A DNA stretch of 64,000 nt, taken from Rhizobiaceae bacterium (GTDB taxonomy: Bacteria > Pseudomonadota > Alphaproteobacteria > Rhizobiales > Rhizobiaceae). The stretch is from positions 372,001 through 436,000 of the forward strand of contig JAEPOG010000006.1 in NCBI GenBank assembly GCA_017643025.1, written 5' to 3'. The position numbers were made by a program, and so were the translations under genes. The first letter of the stretch is position 1, and every line of letters starts with the position of its first letter. The notes under the pieces are model-generated. The model searched no databases. It had not been told where the DNA came from and saw nothing but the letters and a program-made list of their open reading frames with translations. Positions 53,433 through 62,812 of this stretch are shown here, piece by piece.

Positions 53433-54788
53433 CTACACGCCGTCGTTATATGGACCAAGCTCGCCGCCGAGCATGTCGGCCGGGTATTCGACCTGCGCGC
53501 GCGGCGTGACCTCGACGACCTCGAGAAGGTCGAACTTGGAAGTCGGGTTTTCCTTACCCTTCACAACCAGCACGTCCTTGAAGCACTGGTGGTCGCCGGC
53601 GCGGTACAGGACCGGGCCGTTGCCGAGGCCGTCGAACTCGAAGTCTTCGAGCGCGGCGCCCAGAACCGAAGGCTGGAAGGTGCCGGCGCGCTGCGCCGCA
53701 TCGGCGTAGAGGATTGCCTGGCAGTAGCAGGTGTGAGCCGCCTGAGAGGGCGGGAAGCCGTACTTCTCGCCGAACGACCTGACGAACGCCTGCGACGCCT
53801 CGTCCTGCAGCGACCAGTGCCAGTTCGTCGAGCCGTAGATGCCCTTCACCGCGTCACCGGCGCCCTGCGCCATCAGACGCGAGTAGAGCGGAACGATGAT
53901 GGTGAAGTCGCGGCCGTTGACCTGCTTGTCGCGCAGACCGAACTGCACGGCCTGGGTCAGCGAGTTGACCATGTCGCCGCCGTAGTGGTTCAGGATCAGC
54001 GTGTCTGCATCCGAGCTCAGAACCGGCGTGATGTACTGGGAGAAATCGCCCGCGCCGACCGGGGTCATCACGTTGGCGACGGTCTCCCAGCCATAGGGCT
54101 GAGTGTACTTCTCCATCGAACCCTGCTGCGACCAGCCCCAGGTGTAGTCGGCGGTGAGGTGGTAGACCTTGCGGTTGTCGCCGTAGTTCTTCTGAAGGAT
54201 CGGGCCGAGTGCCGCGCCGCTCATTTCCGTGTTGAAGAAGTGGCGGAAGCCGTTTGCGCGGCGGTCCTTGCCGGTGGTGTCGTTGGAGTGCGTGAGGCCC
54301 GACATGAAGATCACGCCGGCTTCCTGGCACAGGCTCTGCACCGCAATCGCCACGCCCGACGACGAGCCCCCGGTGATCATGATGGCGCCGTCGTTTTCGA
54401 TCATGCGCTTGGCCGAAGCGCGAGCCGCGTCCGACTTGGTCTGCGTATCGCCGGTGACGAACTCGACCCGCTTGCCGTTGATACCCCCGCCCGCATCGCG
54501 CAAAGCCGAAGACGAGAAAGTGTCCAGCATGCCGCCGCCGCCGGCATTGATGTGCTCGACCGCGAGTTCGTAGGCGCGCAGCTCGTCCGCGCCCTCATCG
54601 GCATATGCCCCCGTCTGCGGTACGTTGAAGCCGAGCGTCACCGTGCTGCCGGTCGGGGCGTTACGGTAGTTGTTGCTCTGCGCGAACGCGCCCCTCGAAA
54701 AGAAGTAAGGCGTTGCAAGCGACGCCGCACCGGTGGCCGCGCCATACTTCAGTATCGCACGGCGGTTCGGATTATGGAATTTCATCAT
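53433..54788 (-). CDS. Branched-chain/urea-type ABC substrate-binding protein, Tat-exported
   Basis: A 451-residue type I periplasmic binding protein. The N-terminus MMKFHNPNRRAILKYGAATG carries a twin-arginine at residues 9-10 and is cleaved near AFAQ, so it should leave folded via Tat, which is unusual for this class. The fold segments TVTLGFNVPQTGAYADEG and DNDGAIMITGGSSSGVAIA-type sequence match urea/amide binding proteins (COG0683). Urea, amides, branched-chain amino acids or a short-chain acid are all possible ligands. It is divergent from an ScfR-type regulator and probably controlled by it. Confidence 0.87.
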   Translation of the reverse strand: MMKFHNPNRRAILKYGAATGAASLATPYFFSRGAFAQSNNYRNAPTGSTVTLGFNVPQTGAYADEGADELRAYELAVEHINAGGGGMLDTFSSSALRDAGGGINGKRVEFVTGDTQTKSDAARASAKRMIENDGAIMITGGSSSGVAIAVQSLCQEAGVIFMSGLTHSNDTTGKDRRANGFRHFFNTEMSGAALGPILQKNYGDNRKVYHLTADYTWGWSQQGSMEKYTQPYGWETVANVMTPVGAGDFSQYITPVLSSDADTLILNHYGGDMVNSLTQAVQFGLRDKQVNGRDFTIIVPLYSRLMAQGAGDAVKGIYGSTNWHWSLQDEASQAFVRSFGEKYGFPPSQAAHTCYCQAILYADAAQRAGTFQPSVLGAALEDFEFDGLGNGPVLYRAGDHQCFKDVLVVKGKENPTSKFDLLEVVEVTPRAQVEYPADMLGGELGPYNDGV

Positions 54789-54860
54789 ATTCCTCCCTTG
54801 GAAATTCTCTCGGCGTGACGCCGAATTGGCCAGACGAGGCCCATTAGCAACCTGACGGAT

Positions 54861-54953
54861 TCTCGTAAATGCAGCAATAAGCCTTTGGTTTAACAGGACT
54901 ATTTTGTAAATTCTTTTGTAGCTTTGGCGCGCTTTCTGTAATAAATTATCAGA
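54861..54953 (+). promoter_or_regulatory. AT-rich divergent control region with GTAA repeats
   Basis: The most AT-rich stretch in the window. Four GTA(A)-containing words lie at 54862-54870, 54902-54911, 54912-54920 and 54935-54944, possible operator half-sites. A candidate -35 TTGTAG (54916-54921) and -10 TAATAA (54939-54944), 17 bp apart, would start transcription at or beside the ATG at 54954. That gene lacks a ribosome site, so its mRNA may be leaderless. Confidence 0.4.
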
Positions 54954-56474
54954 ATGGAAAAGTCCGCATCCCGAAAGCTCACCGGCCTGAAGATCCGCGC
55001 ATACCGAAAGCAGGCCGGTCTGACCCAGGCCGAACTCGCACGACGCGTCGGGATATCAGCCCCTTACCTGAACCTGATCGAAGGCAATCGGCGCTCCGTC
55101 GCGGGCGCGCTGCTCAACGCAATAGCCGAGGCGCTCGGAATCGATGCTGGCGATCTCGACGGCGGCGCGGAGCGGCGCATGGTGCAGGAACTTCAGGAAC
55201 TGGCGTCCGACCCGCGGTTTTCATCCGCGCACGGTGCGCCGTCAGGCGCCGAAGACCTGGTAGGCAGCCATGCCGGCTGGAGCACCTTCATCCTGCGCCT
55301 TGCGCGCGCATATGAGGACCAGAGCCAGGCAATCCTCGCGCTGGCCGACCGGCTGAACCGCGATCCGTTTCTGGGGGAAACTGTCCATGAGATGCTGACC
55401 AGTGCTGCCTCCATGAGCTCCGCCGCGGAGATTCTTGGCCATGACGACCTGACGTCGGACCAGCGCCATCGGTTCGGGGAGATCGTGTCAGCCGACAGCG
55501 CCAAGCTCTCCGAAACGGCGCGCTCGCTGCTGGCCTATTTCGACAGCGCCGAAGTGCGCGTCCGCTCGGCGACCCCAATGGAGCACGTGGACGCATTCAT
55601 ATTTGGCGAGAACAATCATTTCCCGCAGCTGGAGCAACTGGCGCAAGATCATTTGCGGGGTGGCGGACACGCACAATTCGACAAGGAAGCAGCTCTCCGC
55701 GAGGCGAGGATCGCCGACGCGGCGGCGGCCCCCGAAACACGTCGCTTCGCGCTGCTGAGGGGAGCCGCAGCGTCCATCGGCAGCGAGGCGATCGAGGACA
55801 TCACCAAGGGTCACAAGGCGCTGCCGACCGACGAAGCCCGGCGTCTGGCCGGGGCGGCATTGCTCAGCTACCTGACGGGCGCAATGCTGATGCCCTATGA
55901 CAGCTTCCTGGAAGCTGCGGAACGCAAGCGCTACGACATTGACGCCCTGTGCCGGCAATTCGGCGTGTCCTACGAACAGGCTGCCCACCGCCTGGCGACG
56001 CTGCGCCGTCCGGGCGCCGAAGGCGTGCACTTCGCATTCATGCGTTCCGACATGTCGGGATACGTTACCAAGCGCCTGCCGCTGCCGGGGCTTTCCTTGC
56101 CGCGATTCGCCACCGCTTGCCCGCTCTGGGTCGTCTACGGCGCGTTTCAGTCGCCGGGGAGCACCGTGCGTCACTTCGGCGAACTCCCTTCTGGTGATCA
56201 GTTCCTGTTTTTCGCCCGCGCCATCGACAAGGTTCCGCCGAGGATCGGATATCCGCGCAAGCTGCTGTCGGTCATGCTGGCATGCTCGGCCGCCGATGCA
56301 GGACGGGTCGTCTACGGCGACGGCCTTGACCGGACCAACGCGATGGTCGAAGTGGGCACCGTGTGCCGCCTGTGCCAGCGCCATGCCTGTGCCTACCGGC
56401 AGGAAGCGCCGCTTCTCGAAACCGCGGGCGTGTCGGACAAAAGGCGTATGGCCGCTGCCGCACCGACGCGGTAG
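54954..56474 (+). CDS. ScfR-type (short-chain acyl-CoA) XRE transcriptional regulator
   Basis: A 506-residue regulator. The N-terminal helix-turn-helix (residues about 10-65) reads IRAYRKQAGLTQAELARRVG then YLNLIEGNRRSV. A long middle part contains an ImmA/IrrE-like remnant (LTGAMLMPYDSFLEAAE, FGVSYEQAAHRLATL) but no HExxH, so it should not be a peptidase. The C-terminal DUF2083/ScfR domain ends with the conserved cysteines CRLCQRHACAYRQE. Relatives (RamB, MccR-like) sense short-chain acyl-CoAs and control acetate or propionate metabolism. No ribosome site precedes ATG 54954. The response-regulator gene follows 21 bp later. Confidence 0.86.
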   Translation: MEKSASRKLTGLKIRAYRKQAGLTQAELARRVGISAPYLNLIEGNRRSVAGALLNAIAEALGIDAGDLDGGAERRMVQELQELASDPRFSSAHGAPSGAEDLVGSHAGWSTFILRLARAYEDQSQAILALADRLNRDPFLGETVHEMLTSAASMSSAAEILGHDDLTSDQRHRFGEIVSADSAKLSETARSLLAYFDSAEVRVRSATPMEHVDAFIFGENNHFPQLEQLAQDHLRGGGHAQFDKEAALREARIADAAAAPETRRFALLRGAAASIGSEAIEDITKGHKALPTDEARRLAGAALLSYLTGAMLMPYDSFLEAAERKRYDIDALCRQFGVSYEQAAHRLATLRRPGAEGVHFAFMRSDMSGYVTKRLPLPGLSLPRFATACPLWVVYGAFQSPGSTVRHFGELPSGDQFLFFARAIDKVPPRIGYPRKLLSVMLACSAADAGRVVYGDGLDRTNAMVEVGTVCRLCQRHACAYRQEAPLLETAGVSDKRRMAAAAPTR

Positions 56475-56495
56475 GTGAGGGGGCGGCTGGGGGGA

Positions 56496-56873
56496 ATGCC
56501 ATTGCCGACCAATCGAGTCCTGGTTGTCGAGGACGAACCGAACATCGTGGAATCGCTCCGTTTCATTCTCGAACGGGCGGACTACGACGTGCATTCGGTC
56601 GCTGACGGCGTGTTAGCACTCAACCGCATGCGCAATGAAACCTTCTCCGCAATTGTGCTCGACATCATGCTGCCGGGAATGAACGGCCTCGACGTGCTGC
56701 GTGCCGTCCGTGAGGACCAACGCCTCGCAGATCTGCCGGTCATCGTGCTGACGGCCAAGGGGCAGGCGCAGGATCGGAGAGCGGCGGAGGCCATCGGCGC
56801 CGACGCATTCATCACCAAGCCCTATTCCAACGCGGAGGTGGTCGAGCGGGTGGATGAACTTGCAAGACGCTGA
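56496..56873 (+). CDS. Single-domain response regulator
   Basis: A 125-residue CheY-like receiver without an output domain. The acid pocket Glu12-Asp13, phospho-acceptor Asp56 (IVLDIMLPGMNG), Thr86 and Lys108 (FITKPYSN) are all present, so it should be phosphorylated. ATG 56496 follows a G-rich ribosome site. It lies between the ScfR-type regulator and, overlapping by 20 bases, a small membrane protein gene. Its kinase is probably the symporter-kinase two genes on. With no DNA-binding part, it probably acts by protein contact, perhaps on the adjacent regulator. Confidence 0.88.
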   Translation: MPLPTNRVLVVEDEPNIVESLRFILERADYDVHSVADGVLALNRMRNETFSAIVLDIMLPGMNGLDVLRAVREDQRLADLPVIVLTAKGQAQDRRAAEAIGADAFITKPYSNAEVVERVDELARR

Positions 56874-57123
56874 ACTGGAGCGGTTCGCCGCGGGGGCAAG
56901 AAGCGTTCGCAATGGCGCTTCGCTGCTGCCCTTCCTCGCGCTGGCGCTCTTCCTGCCGCCGATCGTGATGATCTTCGCCAAACCCGTCACACTGTTCGGC
57001 GTGCCGCTTGCTGCCGCTTACCTGTTCGCGGTGTGGGCGTTCGTTATTGCCGCGGCTTTCCTGTTCTCACGACGCCTGGGGATGCGCGACGCGCCCCCAC
57101 CCGGAGATCACGAGACCGGCTGA
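56854..57123 (+). CDS. Small two-helix membrane protein between receiver and symporter-kinase
   Basis: An 89-residue protein with two hydrophobic segments, SLLPFLALALFLPPIVMIF and PLAAAYLFAVWAFVIAAAFL, a basic RRLG after the second and an acidic Pro-rich tail. It overlaps the receiver gene by 20 bases and the kinase gene by 3 (TGATG), so it is expressed in step with both. Its layout resembles the small DUF485/DUF4212-type partners of sodium:solute symporters, though I cannot place it in either by sequence. It may be a subunit of the neighbouring symporter-like sensor. Confidence 0.72.
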   Translation: MNLQDAELERFAAGARSVRNGASLLPFLALALFLPPIVMIFAKPVTLFGVPLAAAYLFAVWAFVIAAAFLFSRRLGMRDAPPPGDHETG

Positions 57124-59813
57124 TGCTCCCCGCCGATTTCGTCATTCTCGTTTGCATCGTCTACGTGGCCATCCTGTTCGCGGTTGCCTTCGCCGGCGAC
57201 CGACGCGCGCGGCGCGACCCATCGGGCTGGCTGTCCTCGCCGCTCGTCTACACGTTGTCGATCTCGATCTACTGCACGTCATGGACGTTCTTCGGCGCAG
57301 TCGGCTCGGCGGCTCGCAACGGCTTCGAGTTCCTGACGATCTATCTCGGCCCGACGGTCGTCTTTGTCGGCTGGTGGATATTCCTGCGCAAGCTCGTGAC
57401 CGTCGGCCGCATCTATCGCACTACCTCCATAGCCGACCTGATCTCGGCACGTTTCGGCAAAGACCCGACGCTCGGCGCGTTGGTCACGATCATGGCGATG
57501 GTCGTGACCGCGCCCTACATCGCGCTTCAGCTTCAGGCGCTGACGTCGAGTTTCCAGGTCATCACGTTCCACGCCGGCGCGGTGACCGCCGCCAACGTCA
57601 ATCTTGATCCCGACTTCGTCACCGCGTTCTGGCTGGCGCTCGGCCTCTGCGCTTTCTCGATCATCTTTGGCGTGCGCAATATCGACGTGAACGAACGCCA
57701 CCATGGCGTGATCGCCGCCATCGCAGTCGAAGCGCTGGTCAAGCTCGTTGCGCTGCTCGCCGTCGGCATCTGGGTGGTTCTCGCCATCCATGGCTCGGTG
57801 CCGGCGATCTTCGAGGACGCGCCGGCAAGGCTTGTCGATCCGCAGGAAACGTTCGGGACCCGATGGATTACCCTCTGCTTTCTCGCCGCCGCCGCCGTTA
57901 TCTGCCTGCCACGCCAGTTTCAGGTAACGGTGGTTGAGAATTCGAGCGAGAGCCAGATCAGGACCGCCTCATGGCTGTTCCCGCTCTACCTGTTCCTTAT
58001 CTGCCTGTTCATCATCCCGATCGCGGTTGCCGGGTTGAGCGAGCTCCCTGGCGGATCGAACCCTGACCTCTTCGTTCTGACGCTGCCGCTCAACGCCAAT
58101 CAGGACGCGCTCGCCATGCTCGCGTTCCTCGGCGGATTCTCGTCGGCGACGTCGATGGTGATCGTGTCGTCGATCGCACTGTCGACGATGATCTCGAACC
58201 ATCTGATCATGCCGCTGGCGCTGCGCCTGTCGATCGCGCCGGCGGCCAGCCCCGACGCGATGCGCAGCTTCATCCTTGGCGCCCGGCGCGCCAGCATCGT
58301 GTTTATAGTTTTCCTCGGTTTCCTCTATTTCTACCTGAGCGGCGCTTCCGACGCGCTGGCGGCAATTGGCCTGATCTCGTTCTGCGGCGTTGCACAATTC
58401 CTGCCGAGCCTCGTTGGAGGCCTGTACTGGCGCGGCGCCACCAACATTGGCGCGCTCGCAGGACTGATCGCCGGCTTCACGCTGTGGGGGTACACACTTT
58501 TCCTGCCGAGCTTCGGCGGCACCTTCCTCATGCCCGAAAGCGTTATCGCCGAAGGGTTGTGGGGCATGGCCTGGCTGAAGCCGCAGGCGTTGTTCGGCCT
58601 CACAGGCATCGACCCGCTGGTGCATGCAACCTTCTGGAGCCTGTTCGCCAACGCGACGCTTTTCATCTGCGTTTCGATGTTTTCCGAACCGACACCGCTG
58701 GCGCGCTACCAGTCACGGCTTTTCGTCGACGTCTTCCGCCGCCAGACCGACAGCGAACTCTCCGTCATGCGCCGCACGGCACGCATCGCCGACCTGAAGC
58801 ACATCGCCAACCGCGTGCTGGGATCTGACGAATCTGCCGCTCTGTTCCGGACCGGCGGGGCAAGCGACCGTTCGATGGTGGCGAGCGACGTACTGATCTC
58901 CGAAGTCGAGCAGCGACTTGCGAGCAGCGTCGGCGCGGCGACAGCGCGTACGCTCGTATCGAGCGTCGTCACCAGCGAGACGATCAGCGTCGAGGAGCTG
59001 AAACGGCTCGCCGACGAAACGGAGCAGATACGCGCCTATTCGGCCGAACTGGAGCACAAATCGCGCCAGGTGGAGGCGACCGCCGCCAAACTCGCTCTCG
59101 CTAACGACCAGCTGCGCGAGATCGATGTGCAGAAGAACGAGTTCCTGAGCCAGGTGAGCCACGAAGTGCGCACGCCGATGTCGTCTATCCGCTCGTTCAG
59201 CGACATCCTGCTTTCCGATCCGCGGCTCGACCCCGAGCGCAAGGAGCGATTCCTGCGCATCATCCAGAACGAGAGCATCCGCCTGACGCGGCTGCTCGAC
59301 GGCATCCTCGACCTCAACCAGCTGGAGAACGGCGATGTCGACTGGAAGATCGAACTGTTCGATCCCGACGCTGCTCTCGATCAGGCGATGGCAAGCTGCG
59401 AAGCGCTGGCCAGCGCCGCGGGCGTGAAACTCGAACGCAAGGGCCGGGCGCGCCGGCCGCTGGTCCGCGGCAACCGGGACAAGCTGGCGCAGGTCTTCAT
59501 CAACCTCATCTCTAATGCGATCAAATACAACACCAGCGCCGAGCCGGTGGTGATCGTCTCGAGTGCTGCCCGCAAAGGCGTTTACGAGGCCCGCGTCGCC
59601 GACAACGGCCCGGGTATTCCGGAGGGCGAGCGCGATCGCATTTTCGTGCGCTTCGCGCGCGGCCCGATGCCGCGTCAGGTGGGCGCCGGGCTGGGACTGG
59701 CGATCAGCCGCCGCATCGTGGAAAAGCACGGCGGCACGCTGTCACTGCTCGACGCCAAGCTCGGCGGCGCGGAGTTTGCAGTGAAGCTCGAACTCGCCAA
59801 GGCGAAGGGCTGA
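57123..59813 (+). CDS. Sodium:solute symporter / histidine kinase fusion sensor
   Basis: An 896-residue protein. The first ~520 residues form a solute:sodium symporter fold with about 13 helices (STSWTFFGAVGSAARNG-like start, GFSSATSMVIVSSIALSTMI, LSGASDALAAIGLISF). A linker of about 100 residues and a coiled coil (ELEHKSRQVEATAAKLALAN) lead to a kinase: phospho-acceptor His680 in VSHEVRTP, N-box INLISNAIKYN, and DNGPGIPEG and GAGLGLAISRRIVEKHGG. CbrA-type sensors share this design. The ATG at 57123 overlaps the small membrane protein's stop. It probably phosphorylates the receiver at 56496. The ligand is unknown. Confidence 0.9.
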   Translation: MLPADFVILVCIVYVAILFAVAFAGDRRARRDPSGWLSSPLVYTLSISIYCTSWTFFGAVGSAARNGFEFLTIYLGPTVVFVGWWIFLRKLVTVGRIYRTTSIADLISARFGKDPTLGALVTIMAMVVTAPYIALQLQALTSSFQVITFHAGAVTAANVNLDPDFVTAFWLALGLCAFSIIFGVRNIDVNERHHGVIAAIAVEALVKLVALLAVGIWVVLAIHGSVPAIFEDAPARLVDPQETFGTRWITLCFLAAAAVICLPRQFQVTVVENSSESQIRTASWLFPLYLFLICLFIIPIAVAGLSELPGGSNPDLFVLTLPLNANQDALAMLAFLGGFSSATSMVIVSSIALSTMISNHLIMPLALRLSIAPAASPDAMRSFILGARRASIVFIVFLGFLYFYLSGASDALAAIGLISFCGVAQFLPSLVGGLYWRGATNIGALAGLIAGFTLWGYTLFLPSFGGTFLMPESVIAEGLWGMAWLKPQALFGLTGIDPLVHATFWSLFANATLFICVSMFSEPTPLARYQSRLFVDVFRRQTDSELSVMRRTARIADLKHIANRVLGSDESAALFRTGGASDRSMVASDVLISEVEQRLASSVGAATARTLVSSVVTSETISVEELKRLADETEQIRAYSAELEHKSRQVEATAAKLALANDQLREIDVQKNEFLSQVSHEVRTPMSSIRSFSDILLSDPRLDPERKERFLRIIQNESIRLTRLLDGILDLNQLENGDVDWKIELFDPDAALDQAMASCEALASAAGVKLERKGRARRPLVRGNRDKLAQVFINLISNAIKYNTSAEPVVIVSSAARKGVYEARVADNGPGIPEGERDRIFVRFARGPMPRQVGAGLGLAISRRIVEKHGGTLSLLDAKLGGAEFAVKLELAKAKG

Positions 59814-59826
59814 CCGTCAGAGCCCT

Positions 59827-60681
59827 TCAACCGAAATCGAAGAGGCCAGCGGGATTGTCGACCAGAACCGTCCGGCGATGCTTTTCGGGAATCCAGCCGA
59901 CGACCGTGTCGAGTATGGCGGCATCGTCGGGATAGTCCTCGGTCTCCTGGATGAGGTTGTGCGGCCAGTTGGTGCCCCACACGATCCGCTCCGGTGCATA
60001 GGCCGCAATTTCCCTCGCTACCTTCCCGACATCCTCGTAGTCCGGCGGACCGGATTTGGACGATTCGTAACAGCCGGCGAACTTGAACCAGCAGCGGCCG
60101 GTGTCGATCAGGCGCTTGACCGTGTCGATCCGCGGGTCGTTCGGCTTCAGGCCGTCGAAGAACTTGCCATGATGATCGAGTATCCAGCGACTGCGGATGG
60201 TGGCGAGGCGTTCGGCATGGTCCAGCAGGTGCGTGCCGTCGAACTGCACGGCGACACACCAACCAAATGCGTGCGCGCGCTCGTCGATTTCCATAAGCCG
60301 TGAGAGGGGCGTCGCTCCGCCGGGCAAATCCATGATGCGCGCGCCGCGGACACCGGCGTCATGCAGCGCCTTCATTTCCGTGTCGTCGGTTTCCGCGGTG
60401 ACCACTGCAATGCCGCGCGAAACCGAACCCATTTCCCTCAGTGCAGCGACCAGGTTGCCGTTGTCGAACTGGTGCGCATTGCCCTGGGTGATCACGACGC
60501 GATCGATCCCCAGCCAGTCCATGACCTGCCGGTACTCGTCCGGCCCAGGCAATCCCGGCGGCAGCGGCGGGCCGCCTTCCTGCGCCGGAAACCCCGGCAG
60601 ATACATGTGCATCTGCGTGTCGATCGTGCCGTTTGGCAGGTTTATGACCGGCTTGCGGCCAGTCAGCTTGCGCTCGATCAT
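59827..60681 (-). CDS. gli: D-galactarolactone isomerase-like amidohydrolase
   Basis: A 284-residue amidohydrolase of the COG3618 group, starting MIERKLTGRKPVINLPNGTI, with TQMHMYLPGFP in the metal-site position and ERIVWGTNWPHNL near the end. In Agrobacterium the homologue converts D-galactaro-1,5-lactone to the 1,4-lactone needed by the cycloisomerase. The overlap of 4 bases with gci, and kdgD behind that, reproduces that pathway unit and decides the name. It is a distant relative of the lactonase at 10382. Confidence 0.85.
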   Translation of the reverse strand: MIERKLTGRKPVINLPNGTIDTQMHMYLPGFPAQEGGPPLPPGLPGPDEYRQVMDWLGIDRVVITQGNAHQFDNGNLVAALREMGSVSRGIAVVTAETDDTEMKALHDAGVRGARIMDLPGGATPLSRLMEIDERAHAFGWCVAVQFDGTHLLDHAERLATIRSRWILDHHGKFFDGLKPNDPRIDTVKRLIDTGRCWFKFAGCYESSKSGPPDYEDVGKVAREIAAYAPERIVWGTNWPHNLIQETEDYPDDAAILDTVVGWIPEKHRRTVLVDNPAGLFDFG

Positions 60682-61817
60682 CCTGATCCCTTCATGGCGA
60701 ATTCCCTGAGAGCATCCCGGTTGATCTCGATACCGAGACCGGGTCCGTCGGGAACGCTCACCCACCCGACGTCATGTTCGATGGGTTCGGAGACGACTGC
60801 CTGCCGGAATGGGTTCTCGGTCCGGTCGAACTCAAGCATGGGCGCTATCGGTGACGGGCGCTGCGGGTCCGGTGGCAGCGCAGCCATGAACTGGAGACTG
60901 GCGGCTATCTGCACCGCCGTTCCCCACACATGCGGAACGACGCGCACGCCGTGCAGCGTTGCCATGTCGGCGATGCGCTTGATCTCGGAAAACCCGCCGC
61001 AGCCGCATACATCCGGCTGGAGGATGTCGACGCAGCGCGTCTCGAGCGGTTCCTTCATGCCCCAGCGGGTGTGCCACGTCTCACCGCCGGCGACCGGGAT
61101 GGGCTGGCCGCGGCGCACCTCGCGATAGGCGGCCGGTTGCTCCGGCACGACCGGCTCCTCGAACCAGTCGATGTCGTATTGCGCTGCGGCATTGCCGAGC
61201 CTGACGGCTTCGATGACGTCGTAGCCGTGATTGGCGTCGATCATCAGTCGTGCCTCGGCCGGGATCAACGACCTCAGGGCCTCAATGATCTCAAGATCCT
61301 CGCGGACATCGAAGCCAATCTTGATTTTGGCGGCCCGGAACCCCTGTTCCATGTAGCCCGAGATTTCTTCGCAGATGTCGCGCTTGCGGGTCCCGGGAGA
61401 CTTGCGGAACCCGCCGGTGGCGTAGGCCTGCACCCGCTCGCGGAAACGCCCGCCGAGCAGGATCGACACCGGCACGCCGAAATGGCGGCCCTTGATGTCC
61501 CACAGCGCGATGTCGATGCCCGACAGGGCGGTGACGGTCAGCCCGCGCTGCCCCTGATCGCGCAGGGCGTTGTAGAGCGTAATCCAAATCTTTTCGGTCT
61601 CGAGCGGATCGGCGCCGATCAGCCAGGGTTCATAGGCTTTCACGACCGCCGCATTGGGCAGGGCAGGGCCCAGGCACTCGCCCCAGCCCACCGTTCCGTC
61701 GTCGCAGACGATCTCGACCAGCACGTTCTGCCGGCGCCCCATGCGCATGGACGCGCTCTCGAACGGCTCGCGCAGTGGAGCGTCGAGGACATGCGTGACG
61801 ACGCGCTCGATCTTCAC
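60678..61817 (-). CDS. gci: D-galactarolactone cycloisomerase (enolase superfamily)
   Basis: A 379-residue member of the mandelate racemase/muconate lactonizing subgroup. Visible catalytic positions are Lys164-x-Lys166 (AAKIKIGF), metal ligands Asp194 (LMIDANHGYD), Glu220 (DWFEEPV) and Glu246 (GGETWH), and the base His296 (VVPHVWGTAVQ). In Agrobacterium Gci opens galactaro-1,4-lactone to 2-keto-3-deoxygalactarate. The gene sits between gli (overlap) and kdgD (9 bp), supporting that role. Other acid-sugar dehydratases of the same fold are the alternative. Confidence 0.87.
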   Translation of the reverse strand: MKIERVVTHVLDAPLREPFESASMRMGRRQNVLVEIVCDDGTVGWGECLGPALPNAAVVKAYEPWLIGADPLETEKIWITLYNALRDQGQRGLTVTALSGIDIALWDIKGRHFGVPVSILLGGRFRERVQAYATGGFRKSPGTRKRDICEEISGYMEQGFRAAKIKIGFDVREDLEIIEALRSLIPAEARLMIDANHGYDVIEAVRLGNAAAQYDIDWFEEPVVPEQPAAYREVRRGQPIPVAGGETWHTRWGMKEPLETRCVDILQPDVCGCGGFSEIKRIADMATLHGVRVVPHVWGTAVQIAASLQFMAALPPDPQRPSPIAPMLEFDRTENPFRQAVVSEPIEHDVGWVSVPDGPGLGIEINRDALREFAMKGSG

Positions 61818-61826
61818 TGCGGGCCT

Positions 61827-62726
<900 letters not shown>

Positions 62727-62762
62727 TCACAGTGCCTTGCATGACGCGATTGCCTGCCGTCC

Positions 62763-62806
62763 ATGATAGGGCTGAACGACAAGCTGTCAATAAGTTGTAT
62801 GATGAA
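62763..62806 (-). promoter_or_regulatory. Promoter and candidate operator of kdgD-gci-gli
   Basis: On the minus strand TTGACA (62785-62790) and TATCAT (62763-62768) are 16 bp apart. Just upstream lies TGTATGAT (62796-62803 on the plus strand), a word that recurs in the dctP promoter. The spacing suggests the GntR regulator can block both promoters. The operator call is inferred from the shared word. Confidence 0.6.
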
Positions 62807-62812
62807 TTTACT

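Noticed and set aside
52539..54818. A 759-codon open frame opposite the LivH-like and binding-protein genes
   Set aside because: It spans two real genes and the hairpin between them, contains no known motif and looks like antisense of high-GC third positions.
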